Of a DNA stretch of 64,000 nucleotides, positions 40,957-50,167 are shown piece after piece. A program made the position numbers and the translations under genes. The notes below the pieces were generated by a model that saw nothing but the letters and a program-made list of their open reading frames with translations, did no database searches and was not told where the DNA came from. Numbering within the stretch: the first letter of the stretch is position 1; every line of letters starts with the position of its first letter. The stretch comes from Brevibacillus brevis (GTDB lineage Bacteria > Bacillota > Bacilli > Brevibacillales > Brevibacillaceae), in NCBI RefSeq assembly GCF_031583145.1, contig NZ_CP134050.1:3423501-3487500 (forward strand), given 5' to 3'.

Positions 40957-42546
40957 TTAGGAACGCTTCGCGCCGCGCGGCTTCGCCGGCTCCAGATTGA
41001 TCCGCTTGCCGTTGATTCGCGTCTGACGCAAGGATTCGTAGACGAATGCCGCTACCTCTTCCGGCACCTCCACGAACGTAAAGTTCTCGAAAATGTCGAT
41101 GCGCCCCACTGCTTTTCCCGGGATGCCGACCGACTCGGAGATCTCGCGAACGAGATCCTGCGGCTTCATGTTCGCGTTTCGTCCTACGTTCAGGAAGAAT
41201 CGGACCATGCCTTTCGCCGCTCCGGTCTCTCCGAAGTTGTACGCCTCCACTTCCTGGGTTTGACCCACTTCGCTGTGGAAGGCGAGGTGAAGCGCCGCCG
41301 CCGCCACTTTCTCAGCCGGGTATTGCCCGACCAGCGTTTCGGCCACCTTCTGGTACATATCCGCGATCGCATCGCTCTCCAAGAGGCTGGTCAATTGCTC
41401 ACGCAGCTGCTCCTGCTTGCGCTCTGCCACTTCCTCGAGGGAAGGAACGTTGCGGGACAGCACTTGCGCTTTTGTTTGCTTTTGGATAAACATCATTTGT
41501 CGTACTTCGCGCGGCGTCACGAGAGTCATCGCGATCCCTTTGCGGCCGGCACGACCGGTACGGCCGATCCGGTGAACGTAGCTCTCCGAGTCTTGCGGAA
41601 TGTCGTAGTTGATGACGTGGGATACATTGCCGACGTCAATACCGCGTGCGGCTACGTCCGTCGCGATCAGAAACTCGATGGAGCCTTCACGGAAGGCGTT
41701 CATGACTTTGTCGCGCTGCGCCTGGGACAGGTCTCCGTGCAGCCCGTCAGCCAGATAGCCGCGGGATTGAAGCACTTCAGTCAACTCGTCCACGCCGCGC
41801 TTGGTGCGGCAGAAGATGATGCCGAGCTCGACATCCTCGCTGTCCAGAATGCGGCAAAGGCTTTCCACTTTGTTGCGGTCAAACACTTTGTAGTACACTT
41901 GCTCGATCAGCGGAGCCGTCACTTCTTCGCGGCTGACAGCGATCGTCTGCGGCTGCTTCATGTAGCGGGTAGCCAAGCGCTTGATTTCCGGAGGCATCGT
42001 CGCGGAGAAAAGCAGCGTCTGGCGCTCTTCCGGCATCTGGGTAATGATCGTTTCGATATCCTCGATGAAGCCCATGTCCAGCATTTCGTCCGCTTCATCG
42101 AGAACGAGTGTATGTACATGATCGAGTCGCAGCGTTTTGCGGCGCAGGTGGTCCATGACGCGACCAGGAGTCCCGACAACTACCTGCACACCTTGACGCA
42201 GCGCACGAATTTGGTGGCCGATGGACTGTCCGCCGTAAATCGGAAGAGTCCGTACCTTATTGTATTTGGAGATGCGCAGAAGCTCGCCTGCTACCTGGAT
42301 CGCCAGTTCGCGGGTTGGTGTCAGGACGATCGCCTGCACGCGGTTCGCCGGGGTGACTTTCTCGATCAGCGGGATCCCGAAAGCCGCAGTTTTGCCTGTC
42401 CCCGTCTGGGCTTGACCGATCAGATCTCCGCCCTCCAGCACCTTTGGAATGCAGGCTGCCTGGATCGGCGATGGTTCTTCGAAGCCCATGTCATGAATGG
42501 CTTGAAGAATGGATTTATGTAAAGGAAAATCAGAAAAAATCGTCAT
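40957..42546 (-). CDS. DEAD-box RNA helicase with DbpA-like RNA-binding domain
   Basis: The 529-residue product has all helicase motifs: AQTGTGKT, PTRELAIQ, TPGR, DEADEMLDMGF, SAT, IIFCRTKRGVDEL and HRIGRTGRAGR. A C-terminal DbpA/YxiN-type RNA-binding domain lies at about 440-515 (KGMVRFFLNVGRNANMKPQD, IDIFENFTFVEVPEE) with a basic tail. It resembles CshA/DeaD helicases of ribosome assembly and RNA decay. ATG at 42546 has AAAGGTGACGTATTC upstream. It sits between cinA and recA, which are adjacent in B. subtilis, and starts 7 bp after the cinA stop codon, implying co-transcription with cinA. Confidence 0.93.
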   Translation of the reverse strand: MTIFSDFPLHKSILQAIHDMGFEEPSPIQAACIPKVLEGGDLIGQAQTGTGKTAAFGIPLIEKVTPANRVQAIVLTPTRELAIQVAGELLRISKYNKVRTLPIYGGQSIGHQIRALRQGVQVVVGTPGRVMDHLRRKTLRLDHVHTLVLDEADEMLDMGFIEDIETIITQMPEERQTLLFSATMPPEIKRLATRYMKQPQTIAVSREEVTAPLIEQVYYKVFDRNKVESLCRILDSEDVELGIIFCRTKRGVDELTEVLQSRGYLADGLHGDLSQAQRDKVMNAFREGSIEFLIATDVAARGIDVGNVSHVINYDIPQDSESYVHRIGRTGRAGRKGIAMTLVTPREVRQMMFIQKQTKAQVLSRNVPSLEEVAERKQEQLREQLTSLLESDAIADMYQKVAETLVGQYPAEKVAAAALHLAFHSEVGQTQEVEAYNFGETGAAKGMVRFFLNVGRNANMKPQDLVREISESVGIPGKAVGRIDIFENFTFVEVPEEVAAFVYESLRQTRINGKRINLEPAKPRGAKRS

Positions 42547-42553
42547 GAATACG

Positions 42554-43798
42554 TCACCTTTCTTTTTGCATTTGAAGCGCGTAGAACAGCGCAAATTTGG
42601 CTGCTCGGCCAACAATAGCCCGCCTTTTCCCCGCCAGTCGCAGTTCTTTCACGACTGTCGGCAGGCCTTCTGCGGCGATTCCTACGTAGACCAGCCCGAC
42701 AGGCTTGCCCTCCGAAGGATCCGGTCCGGCCACGCCTGTTACCGAGACCCCATAAGTCGAACCCAATTTCTCTCTGACCTGTTCAGCCAAGAGCTTTGCC
42801 GTCGTTTCACTGACAGCCCCGTCCGTGTCCAGCACTTCCTCTGGAACGCCGAGCACTTGATTTTTTACTTCGTTGGTGTAGCAAACAATTCCGCCTCGGA
42901 AGACAGCAGAGCTCCCGGGGACCGATGTGATCAAAGACGCCACCGTACCGCCTGTGCAGCTCTCTGCGCAAGCGATGCTCTCCCCCCTGGTTCGCAGTTC
43001 TTCGACCAGTACTTGATGCAGCGAGGAATCCTCGCCCGTTCCGTAAATATACTGCCCAACCCGGTTCCGAATCTCGTTTTCCACAGGCAAAATCAACGCT
43101 TCGCCTTCCTCTGCCGTTGCCGCTCTCGCCGTCACTCGCAGCGTGACTTCAAATTCCTTGGCATAGGGTGCGATCGTCGGGTTGTCCTGTTTTTCAATCA
43201 GGTCCAGCAATCTCTCCTCCAAGGCCGACTCCCCGATGCCGTAAAAGCGGAAAACCCGGGAGTGAAACACCTGTTGTTCCGGAAGCAGAGAGGTCAGGTA
43301 CGGCATGACGTAGCGCTCCACCATCGGGTACAGCTCGCTAGGAGGACCGGGCAGCAGGACAAACGTGGTACTGTCATGACGGATCGCCATCCCCGGCGCC
43401 ATTCCGAAGTCGTTGGCAAAGACGTGACTGCCTGCCAGGACCAAGGCTTGCTTACGGTTGTTTTCCGTCATGACAATGCCGCGTTGTAAAAAGAAGTCCT
43501 CGATATGCTGCATAGCCGGTCGATCGGTCACCAGCTCCACCCCGACATGCTCCGCGACCGTCTCTTTGGTCAGGTCGTCCTGAGTCGGGCCCAGCCCACC
43601 GGTGAAAATGACCAGGTCTGATCTTCCTGCCGCCAGTCGAATGACCTGCGTCAGTCGCTCTGCATTATCGCCTACCACCGTATGGAAATATACCCCGATA
43701 CCGATTTCCGCCAGCTTTTGCGACATAAACTGGGCGTTCGTATTGGCGATTTGCCCCAGCAAAAGCTCGGTCCCCACCGCGATAATCTCTGCTCTCAT
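42554..43798 (-). CDS. cinA: CinA-like protein (competence/damage-inducible, NMN amidohydrolase domain)
   Basis: The 414-residue product joins an N-terminal MoCF/MoaB-like domain (EIIAVGTELLLGQIANTNAQ, FTGGLGPTQDDLTKE) to a C-terminal CinA domain (IACAESCTGGTVASLI, VSVTGVAGPDPSEGKPVG). The CinA domain deamidates NMN in several bacteria; in competent species CinA brings RecA to the membrane. ATG at 43798 with GGGTGAGAAAG is preferred to GTG 43807. The downstream helicase gene follows immediately. A terminator separates it from pgsA upstream. Confidence 0.94.
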   Translation of the reverse strand: MRAEIIAVGTELLLGQIANTNAQFMSQKLAEIGIGVYFHTVVGDNAERLTQVIRLAAGRSDLVIFTGGLGPTQDDLTKETVAEHVGVELVTDRPAMQHIEDFFLQRGIVMTENNRKQALVLAGSHVFANDFGMAPGMAIRHDSTTFVLLPGPPSELYPMVERYVMPYLTSLLPEQQVFHSRVFRFYGIGESALEERLLDLIEKQDNPTIAPYAKEFEVTLRVTARAATAEEGEALILPVENEIRNRVGQYIYGTGEDSSLHQVLVEELRTRGESIACAESCTGGTVASLITSVPGSSAVFRGGIVCYTNEVKNQVLGVPEEVLDTDGAVSETTAKLLAEQVREKLGSTYGVSVTGVAGPDPSEGKPVGLVYVGIAAEGLPTVVKELRLAGKRRAIVGRAAKFALFYALQMQKER

Positions 43799-43899
43799 CT
43801 TTCTCACCCATTCCCACGTGGAGTAAGCATCCTTCCGATTGGAAAAGCCTCTAAACTAACAGTCTATCACCGACGGCCGAATTGGAGAAGAGCCTTGTG

Positions 43900-43935
43900 A
43901 AAAAAGAGTCCAATACCCGCTTTACGAGTATTGGA
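43900..43935 (-). terminator. Terminator of pgsA
   Basis: TCCAATAC...GTATTGGA followed by CTCTTTTTTC on the minus strand; the pgsA stop codon lies in the loop. Confidence 0.78.
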
Positions 43936-44497
43936 TAACGTTGCGATTCTTCGCAAAGTAGTCGTATCCGGAGTAAATGGTGATGATCACCATCGCCCAA
44001 GTCGCTACCTCATCAAACGGTATGCCGAGAAACTCGAACGGGAAGTTGCGAATCATCACTACCGTTATCGCAACGATTTGCACCCACGTCTTCAGTTTAC
44101 CCAGCGCACTGGCTGCGATAACCTGTCCTTCCGCAGCTGCAATCAACCGCAGCCCCGTCACCGCAAATTCCCTGCTGATGATGACAATGGCAATCCACGC
44201 TTCCAGCCGTTGCATTTCCACGAGCGAAATCAATGCCGCCGATATCAGCAGCTTATCGGCGAGCGGATCCAAAAACTTGCCGAAATTCGTTACGATCTTC
44301 CGCTTACGGGCAATATATCCATCGAGTCCGTCCGTACTGGCTGCTAGGATAAACACCAAAGCCGCAATCAGCTCGTTAAATGTCATCGTCAGGCTACCAA
44401 TCGTAAAAGTCCCGATGTTGTAACGCACCAGCAGAAAAAACATAACGACCGGTACCAGGAAAATCCTGGCGAGGGTGATGCGGTTGGCGAGATTCAC
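43922..44497 (-). CDS. pgsA: CDP-diacylglycerol--glycerol-3-phosphate 3-phosphatidyltransferase
   Basis: PgsA makes phosphatidylglycerol phosphate, the precursor of the main anionic lipid. The 191-residue membrane protein has the CDP-alcohol phosphotransferase motif DGLDGYIARKRK, then GKFLDPLADK. About five to six membrane helices are visible. The start is GTG at 44497 with GGAGGTAGTCTAG. The stop codon of rimO abuts its start (4-bp scale), so the two are co-translated. A terminator ends the operon before cinA. Confidence 0.96.
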   Translation of the reverse strand: MNLANRITLARIFLVPVVMFFLLVRYNIGTFTIGSLTMTFNELIAALVFILAASTDGLDGYIARKRKIVTNFGKFLDPLADKLLISAALISLVEMQRLEAWIAIVIISREFAVTGLRLIAAAEGQVIAASALGKLKTWVQIVAITVVMIRNFPFEFLGIPFDEVATWAMVIITIYSGYDYFAKNRNVIQYS

Positions 44498-45844
44498 CTA
44501 GACTACCTCCCCAGCTAAATCGTATTCAAAGGAGTGCGTAATCTTGACCTTTGCGATTGAGCCCAGTTCCCCCTTAAATCCGGAGACGAACACTTCCCCA
44601 TCAATTTCCGGAGCGTCGTACTGTGTGCGGCCCACGTAAATGTCGCCTCTTCCCTCATACCGTTCGATCAACACATCCAGGACCTCGCCCACGAATCGAC
44701 TGTTGCGGTCGCCTGCCACTTCACGCTGGATTTCCATCAGCATGTTGGCGCGCTTTTCTTTCGTCTCCTCGTCCACGTGGTCCGGCAGTCGGGAGGCAGG
44801 AGTGTCATCTTCATTGGAGTACGTGAATACACCGAGTCGATCAAAGCGGATGTCTTTTACGAACTCGCAAAGACGCGCAAAGTCCTCCTCCGTTTCACCC
44901 GGAAAACCGACGATCAGCGATGTACGCAGCGCGACATCCGGCACTTCGGCACGGATTTTCGCCACCAGCTCGCGAATATCGGTTTGGCGGCCTGGACGGC
45001 GCATCCTTTTCAGAATGTGATCCTCGGAGTGCTGCAAAGGCATATCCACGTATTTGCACACTTTCGGATTGGCGGCAAACGTGCGGATCAACTCATCCGT
45101 AAAGAATCCCGGATACGCGTAATGAAGGCGGATCCACTGGATACCGTCGACCTCCGACAAGCGGTTCAGCAGTTCGGGAAGCATGTGTTTGCCATCGTAG
45201 ATGTCTGTCCCGTAGTTCGTGGAATCCTGTGCGATCAAGCTGACTTCCACGATCCCCTGAGCGGCCAGGTGCTTCGCTTCCTCCACAATGGATTCGATTG
45301 TACGGCTGCGAAATCCTCCGCGCATCAGCGGAATACTGCAAAACGTACATGCGTTGTCACAGCCCTCTGCAATCTTAATGTATGCAGAGTAGGTACCTTC
45401 CTTCACTTTCCTCTTCACTACATCTTCGTACGTAAAAATCGGATTGCCCACATAGATGGGACGCTTGCCTGCGAGCGATTCTTCGATGATTCCTGTAATC
45501 GACATAAAATCGCCTGTTCCGACAATGCCGTCTACTTCGGGAATCTCGCTTAAGATGTCCTCTTTGTAGCGTTGGGTTAGACAGCCTGCCACTACAAGCG
45601 ATTTGAGTTTGCCAGTTTCCTTCAGTTCAGCCATGTCCAAAATCTTGTTGACGGACTCTTCTTTAGCTGCGTCGATGAAACCACAGGTATTGACGATGAC
45701 CACGGTTGCCTCTTCCGGATTGTCAACCAGTTCATAGCCTTTTTCATCTATCAGATGGGCCATCATGTCTGAATCCACCAGATTCTTTTCGCAGCCCAGT
45801 GTCACAATCGCAACTTTTTCTCGCGAGCCTACCTTCTCTGCCAT
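44498..45844 (-). CDS. rimO: Ribosomal protein S12 methylthiotransferase RimO
   Basis: RimO is a radical-SAM enzyme that methylthiolates an aspartate of ribosomal protein S12. The 448-residue product has the MTTase cysteines (TLGCEKNLVDSD, NTCGFIDAAKEES, AGCLTQRYKED), the radical-SAM motif CDNACTFC with IPLMRGGFRSRT, and a C-terminal TRAM domain. ATG at 45844 has GGAGGAAAAGTG; a GTG one codon earlier is less well spaced. It directly precedes pgsA. In its family it is the second methylthiotransferase of this window, besides MiaB. Confidence 0.95.
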   Translation of the reverse strand: MAEKVGSREKVAIVTLGCEKNLVDSDMMAHLIDEKGYELVDNPEEATVVIVNTCGFIDAAKEESVNKILDMAELKETGKLKSLVVAGCLTQRYKEDILSEIPEVDGIVGTGDFMSITGIIEESLAGKRPIYVGNPIFTYEDVVKRKVKEGTYSAYIKIAEGCDNACTFCSIPLMRGGFRSRTIESIVEEAKHLAAQGIVEVSLIAQDSTNYGTDIYDGKHMLPELLNRLSEVDGIQWIRLHYAYPGFFTDELIRTFAANPKVCKYVDMPLQHSEDHILKRMRRPGRQTDIRELVAKIRAEVPDVALRTSLIVGFPGETEEDFARLCEFVKDIRFDRLGVFTYSNEDDTPASRLPDHVDEETKEKRANMLMEIQREVAGDRNSRFVGEVLDVLIERYEGRGDIYVGRTQYDAPEIDGEVFVSGFKGELGSIAKVKITHSFEYDLAGEVV

Positions 45845-45925
45845 CACTTTTCCTCCAATTGGTCATACCAGCCCATATTACACCTATCCAGTATAATATA
45901 AGGGCAAAGGAAGTGTCAAAAGAGA

Positions 45926-45958
45926 CAAAAGTATGAAAGGCAAGCAAAATGCTTGCCT
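45926..45958 (-). terminator. Terminator of rodZ
   Basis: AGGCAAGCA-ttt-TGCTTGCCT followed by TTCATACTTTTG on the minus strand, starting at the stop codon. Confidence 0.75.
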
Positions 45959-46856
45959 ACTGAGTGACCGGCTGTTCTTTCATTTTGAACAACAGGTTCG
46001 CGGTCGTTTTCATTTTGGACGTATCCACAGATACACCGTTGATGCTTACATCCACTACTTTTGCCTTGCCCAGTCGAACATAAGCGGATTTCCCCAGATC
46101 GACCGTCTTTTCTTCCCCATTATTCAGAGTGCCTTCCTCGATATACTTTTTCCCTTTTCCTTCCGATACGCCGTACCAGCTGCGATCTTCCTTCACTTTC
46201 AGCTTGACCGTTATTTTTTCTCCGCCAGCCACGGTGTAGTTGTAGATGCTTCCTTGCTGAGACTCGAACGTAACTGTCGTCTTGGGGGTCTCCACGACCG
46301 TGTCAGACGGCGGTGTCGAAGAATCGGGAATCGGGGCGACATTGCTCGGAGGCTGAGGCTGCTGGGCAATGGGAGATGTAGCCGCTCCGCCGCCGGTACC
46401 AGGAGTAATGACCTCCGCTCCCGGAGTGACCGTCCCCCCTGGGATCGGCTGAGTCATGCCGCCATTGCTGTTGTTCACAGCTGCCATGTAGATCACCCCG
46501 ATAATCAAGGCGATAAACAGGACCAGCAGGGTTTTGGTGACCCATCGCCCTGCTTGCAAGGGGCTGTTCGTGGATGCCACCCGTCGCCGACGCAGCCTCT
46601 CCACTTGTTCGGTAGGCGGCTGGGCCGGCAAATCGGACTGGAAGTGACTCATGATGTGATTTGGGTCGAGACCAACGGCTTCCGCATAGCTCTTTATGAA
46701 TGCACGCGCGTAAAAGTGGCCGGGTAAAACGTGAAAGTGGCCCCTTTCGATCGCCTCCAGATAACGCTTCTGTATCTTGGTGATACGTTGGATGTCATCG
46801 AGCGTGATTCCTTTTTCCTCGCGGGCCCTTTGAAGTACTTGACCGAGCTCAGACAC
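45957..46856 (-). CDS. rodZ: Cell-shape protein RodZ (YmfM) type
   Basis: The 299-residue product has an N-terminal HTH_25 domain (SELGQVLQRAREEKGITLDD, LPGHFYARAFIKSYAEAVGL) and one membrane helix at about 108-126 (LLVLFIALIIGVIYMAA). A Pro/Gly/Thr-rich linker and an outer DUF4115-like domain follow (VKLKVKEDRSWYGVSEG). RodZ links MreB to the elongation machinery. GTG at 46856 has GGAGGGGCAGCT upstream. It follows the ymfK-type gene by 12 bp. Confidence 0.92.
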   Translation of the reverse strand: MSELGQVLQRAREEKGITLDDIQRITKIQKRYLEAIERGHFHVLPGHFYARAFIKSYAEAVGLDPNHIMSHFQSDLPAQPPTEQVERLRRRRVASTNSPLQAGRWVTKTLLVLFIALIIGVIYMAAVNNSNGGMTQPIPGGTVTPGAEVITPGTGGGAATSPIAQQPQPPSNVAPIPDSSTPPSDTVVETPKTTVTFESQQGSIYNYTVAGGEKITVKLKVKEDRSWYGVSEGKGKKYIEEGTLNNGEEKTVDLGKSAYVRLGKAKVVDVSINGVSVDTSKMKTTANLLFKMKEQPVTQ

Positions 46857-46868
46857 AGCTGCCCCTCC

Positions 46869-47648
46869 TTAATTCATATCAAAATTATCAAAACCGCGAT
46901 TATTGATCAGCTCGTAGGTAATTTCCTCCTCCGGATGGTGACGCAGCTCGATTATGTAGTGAAAATCAGAAAGCTCATACTCCGATTCCCTTACAAAAAT
47001 ATCCGGGTGCTCAATAATTTTTGCGGCCGGGAAATTCATGACCTCCCGCAGCAAGGTGTAGTGCTTCTCCGTGGAGCGGAGCGTCGACACGATGCCATCT
47101 ATCAAATATACATGATCAGTTGACAGTTCATCAATGGCTAGAGAGCTTCTGACCGTTTGCCGCAGGAGAGTCGAAGAAATAAACGTCCAGCGCTTGTTTG
47201 CGGAAACGCTGGCCGCGATCATGGATTCTGTCTTGCCAACGCGGGGCATTCCTCGGATCCCGATCAATTGATGGCCTTCCTTTTTTAAAATTTCCGCCAT
47301 GAAATCTACCAGAAGCCCCAACTCATCGCGGACGAAGCGAAACGTTTTCTTGTCTTCGCTGTCTCGCTCGATGTATCGACCGTGGCGCACTGCCAAACGA
47401 TCCAGCATCGTCGGGGGACGCAGCCTCGTTATGGTTATGTTGTCCATTTTTTGAACAACGTTGCGCAAAACCTCAATTTTTTCGTCGTCATCCGTCAAGA
47501 GCAGCATGCCTCTTCGCATGGTATCGACACCATTGATGGTCACGATGTTGATGTTCAACATACCCAGAATAGAAGCGACGTCCCCCAATAGGCCGGGACG
47601 GTTGCGGGCAATTTCGTACTCCATGTACCATTCTTTGATTGCTTCCAT
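46869..47648 (-). CDS. ymfK: DUF3388 family protein, YmfK type
   Basis: The 259-residue product has an ACT-like N-terminal domain (YEIARNRPGLLGDVASILGM) and a P-loop-like segment GIRGMPRVGKTESMIAAS at about 130-150. The gene is conserved beside rodZ in Bacillota, but its function is not known. The P-loop suggests nucleotide binding. ATG at 47648 gives 7 nt from GAGAGG; an ATG two codons upstream overlaps the site. It is probably co-transcribed with rodZ. Confidence 0.85.
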   Translation of the reverse strand: MEAIKEWYMEYEIARNRPGLLGDVASILGMLNINIVTINGVDTMRRGMLLLTDDDEKIEVLRNVVQKMDNITITRLRPPTMLDRLAVRHGRYIERDSEDKKTFRFVRDELGLLVDFMAEILKKEGHQLIGIRGMPRVGKTESMIAASVSANKRWTFISSTLLRQTVRSSLAIDELSTDHVYLIDGIVSTLRSTEKHYTLLREVMNFPAAKIIEHPDIFVRESEYELSDFHYIIELRHHPEEEITYELINNRGFDNFDMN

Positions 47649-47724
47649 AAACATTCCTCTCCGACTCCCAGAATTCTCTTCTTATGTAGTATATCACGTT
47701 CCCATCAATCGACAATCCGGGAAA

Positions 47725-47750
47725 AGAAAAATCCCCAAAATAGGGGATTT
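47725..47750 (-). terminator. Terminator of the ymfJ-type gene
   Basis: AAATCCCC-tatttt-GGGGATTT followed by TTCTTTT on the minus strand. Confidence 0.8.
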
Positions 47751-47755
47751 ACAAG

Positions 47756-48025
47756 CTAATTGCCGCGGCCTACACTATCCGGATTTTGTACGAGCTTCAC
47801 CATCAGCGAAGCCAACGCCTGCTGTTGCTGCTGGTCTCCAGCATCCCACAGCTGCTTGAGCAAACGCTCCTGGTCATTTTTCGGATCGACTTGCTGTGCC
47901 AGATAGCCGCCGATTTGGTACGCGACGTTTTCCAGCGTCTCGCTCTCCATGCCCGCCTGTTTCGCTTGCTCTACTCGCTCTCCGAGAAACTCTTTCCAGT
48001 CACGAAAATTTTCAAGAACCGACAT
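47756..48025 (-). CDS. ymfJ: DUF3243 family small protein, YmfJ type
   Basis: The 89-residue acidic helical protein (NFRDWKEFLGERVEQAKQAG; YLAQQVDPKNDQERLLKQLW) matches DUF3243. The family is conserved in this neighbourhood and its role is unknown. ATG has an AAGGAGGGAATTTCTAC site. A terminator follows directly, so ymfI and ymfJ are separate from rodZ transcription. Confidence 0.86.
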   Translation of the reverse strand: MSVLENFRDWKEFLGERVEQAKQAGMESETLENVAYQIGGYLAQQVDPKNDQERLLKQLWDAGDQQQQQALASLMVKLVQNPDSVGRGN

Positions 48026-48129
48026 GTAGAAATTCCCTCCTTAAGTACGTTGCGAACAGATTTGTTGCCCGCACAGAAGGTAGAATTCCACCATTTCACG
48101 GAAATTATGCAGCATCGCACGTATCTCGG

Positions 48130-48864
48130 TCAGGTGTACCATCCGCCGTTCGGGCTGATGATTTGGCCCGTGACATAGCCCGCTTCCCGTGTCAAGAGGA
48201 AACGGACGACAGCTGCCACCTCTGAAGCGTGACCCAGCCTCCCCGCCGGAATCTCTTCGGCGATCATCGCCACTTCCTCCGGGGAAAAGCGTTCCATCAT
48301 GCCTCCCGAAATCGCTCCGGGCGCCACTGCATTTACCGTAATCCCGTTCGGAGCCAGCTCTTTTGCCAGCGCTTTGGTAAAGGTATTGACAGCTCCTTTG
48401 GTAAGCGAGTACAGCACTTCGCACGAGCCGCCCGTGATGCCCCAGATGGAGGAAATATTAACGATGCGGCCGTACCTCTCCCGAAGCATCGCCGGCAGCG
48501 CCCCCTGGCTGACCAAGAAAGCGGAACGGACATTGGCCGCGATCAGCTCGTCAAACTGCGCCACGCTGACATCGGAAAACAATCCGACGTGGTCGATGGA
48601 GGCGTTGTTGACGATCAGCAGCGGAGCGACCGGAAACTGAGCAAACATCCCGGCGACTTGACCGGGGTCCCTCAGGTCTGCCTGAATTTTTAAAGCGGGA
48701 ACTCCGAGCTGCTGGCATAGCTGCAAGGTGCCATCCAGCTTGAGCTCGGACATGTGGTAATGCAAATAAAGCGGAACCCCCGCTTGAGCCAAACTCGAGG
48801 CGATTGCCTGCCCCAGCTCACCGGAAGCACCTGTCACCAACGCCCAAGGCGTTCTTTCATTCAT
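48130..48864 (-). CDS. ymfI: Short-chain dehydrogenase/reductase, YmfI (FabG-like)
   Basis: The 244-residue Rossmann protein has the cofactor motif LVTGASGELGQAIASSLA, the NNAS motif and the catalytic triad region (NISSIWGITGG, YSLTKGAVNTFTKAL). It resembles 3-oxoacyl-ACP reductases, and like YmfI its physiological substrate is not fixed. The family-typical GGIG is GELG here. ATG at 48864 uses an AGGAG that lies at the end of the preceding protease gene, 8 bp before it. Confidence 0.88.
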   Translation of the reverse strand: MNERTPWALVTGASGELGQAIASSLAQAGVPLYLHYHMSELKLDGTLQLCQQLGVPALKIQADLRDPGQVAGMFAQFPVAPLLIVNNASIDHVGLFSDVSVAQFDELIAANVRSAFLVSQGALPAMLRERYGRIVNISSIWGITGGSCEVLYSLTKGAVNTFTKALAKELAPNGITVNAVAPGAISGGMMERFSPEEVAMIAEEIPAGRLGHASEVAAVVRFLLTREAGYVTGQIISPNGGWYT

Positions 48865-48872
48865 TCAATTCA

Positions 48873-50165
48873 CTACTCCTGTGGCGAAGCGGAGCGAACG
48901 ATGGATACCGCCATCTGTTCGGCTGCAAAATGCTCTTTCATGCGTTTTTCCACGTCTTCGCGAGTAATCGACTCCAGCGTCGGCACTACAGCAAAGAGAT
49001 CGTTCCCATTGAACTTGAAGCTGGTGAACTGGTTGGCGATAAATTCGACCGAGTTCAGCGAGCGAAGGAAATTTCCGATTTTTTTCCGCTTGGCCCGCTC
49101 AAAGTCGTCCGGATCGATGCCTTTTTGCTTCAATTGCTCGATCTCGTTTTGGATGGTCTCCACCAGTCGCTCAGGATCCGGGGTATCGCCGCCAAGGATC
49201 GTATACGCGTAATCCTGTTCGCTGCTGTAATCGAAATCAAAACTCTCGGTAATCAGCTCGCTGTCGTACAGCCTTTCGTAAATGGCGGAGCTGGTGCCGA
49301 ACGCGATGTCCAATAACAGTTTAGTCTCCAGCTCTCGTTTTAACAAGGCTTCTTTCGTCAAGCCATGCTCGCGCTCCTTGATCCCGATCATGCACTTCGG
49401 CAGACCCACAGGCAATGCTGCCTCGATTTTTGGCTGTGCCGGTTCTGGCTGCTCTTCCGGAAACAGACGGGTAATTTGCGGTGCGGGTGGAAACTCTTTG
49501 GCAGACTGATTGTCGCGGATGAGCTTCATGACCGCTTCTGGCTCGAACGATCCGACGACCAGTAGGAGCATGTTTGCCGGGTGGTAAAAGGTTTCGTAGC
49601 ACTGGTACAAATACTCTTTGGTGATATGAGAGATCGTTTCGATCGTACCTGCGATTTCGATGTTGATCGGGTAATCCTTGTACATAGCCTTGAGCAGATT
49701 CATGTAGACCTTCCAGTCCGGATTGTCGTCGTACATGGTGATCTCCTGGCCGATGATTCCCTTTTCCTTCTCCACGCTGGCGTCTGTGAAATATGGCTCT
49801 TGCACATAATCCAACAGCAAATTCAGATTGTCGTCCAGCTTCTCTGTGCAGGAAAACAGGTATGCTGTCCGGTTGAAACTCGTAAACGCGTTGCAGGATG
49901 CACCGTTTTTGCTGAACTCGTGCATGACGTCCCGGTCTTTTTTCTCGAACATCTTGTGCTCCAGAAAGTGCGCGATCCCGTCCGGCACGTTGATCTCTTT
50001 GCCATCCCTCGTTCGGAAATGGCTGTCGATCGAGCCGTAGCGTGTCGTGAAAACAGCATAGGTCTTGCTAAAGCCTTGCTTCGGCACTAAAAAAACCTGC
50101 AGGCCGTTCGCCAGTGTCTCCTGGTACACTGTTTCATTGACCTGTTCAAATTTGGTAGTCTGCAT
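48873..50165 (-). CDS. ymfH: M16-family zinc metalloprotease, YmfH type
   Basis: The 430-residue product has the inverted zinc motif HFLEHKMFE with the downstream acidic ligand region, so it is the active partner of the pair. Later segments (FYHPANMLLLVVGSFEPEAV) are typical of M16B peptidases. ATG at 50165 has GAGAGG 7 nt upstream; a GTG two codons earlier overlaps the stop of the upstream gene. The YmfF-type gene lies directly upstream and overlaps, so the two products are probably made as one heteromeric protease. Cytoplasmic, no signal peptide. Confidence 0.92.
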   Translation of the reverse strand: MQTTKFEQVNETVYQETLANGLQVFLVPKQGFSKTYAVFTTRYGSIDSHFRTRDGKEINVPDGIAHFLEHKMFEKKDRDVMHEFSKNGASCNAFTSFNRTAYLFSCTEKLDDNLNLLLDYVQEPYFTDASVEKEKGIIGQEITMYDDNPDWKVYMNLLKAMYKDYPINIEIAGTIETISHITKEYLYQCYETFYHPANMLLLVVGSFEPEAVMKLIRDNQSAKEFPPAPQITRLFPEEQPEPAQPKIEAALPVGLPKCMIGIKEREHGLTKEALLKRELETKLLLDIAFGTSSAIYERLYDSELITESFDFDYSSEQDYAYTILGGDTPDPERLVETIQNEIEQLKQKGIDPDDFERAKRKKIGNFLRSLNSVEFIANQFTSFKFNGNDLFAVVPTLESITREDVEKRMKEHFAAEQMAVSIVRSASPQE

Positions 50166-50167
50166 CG

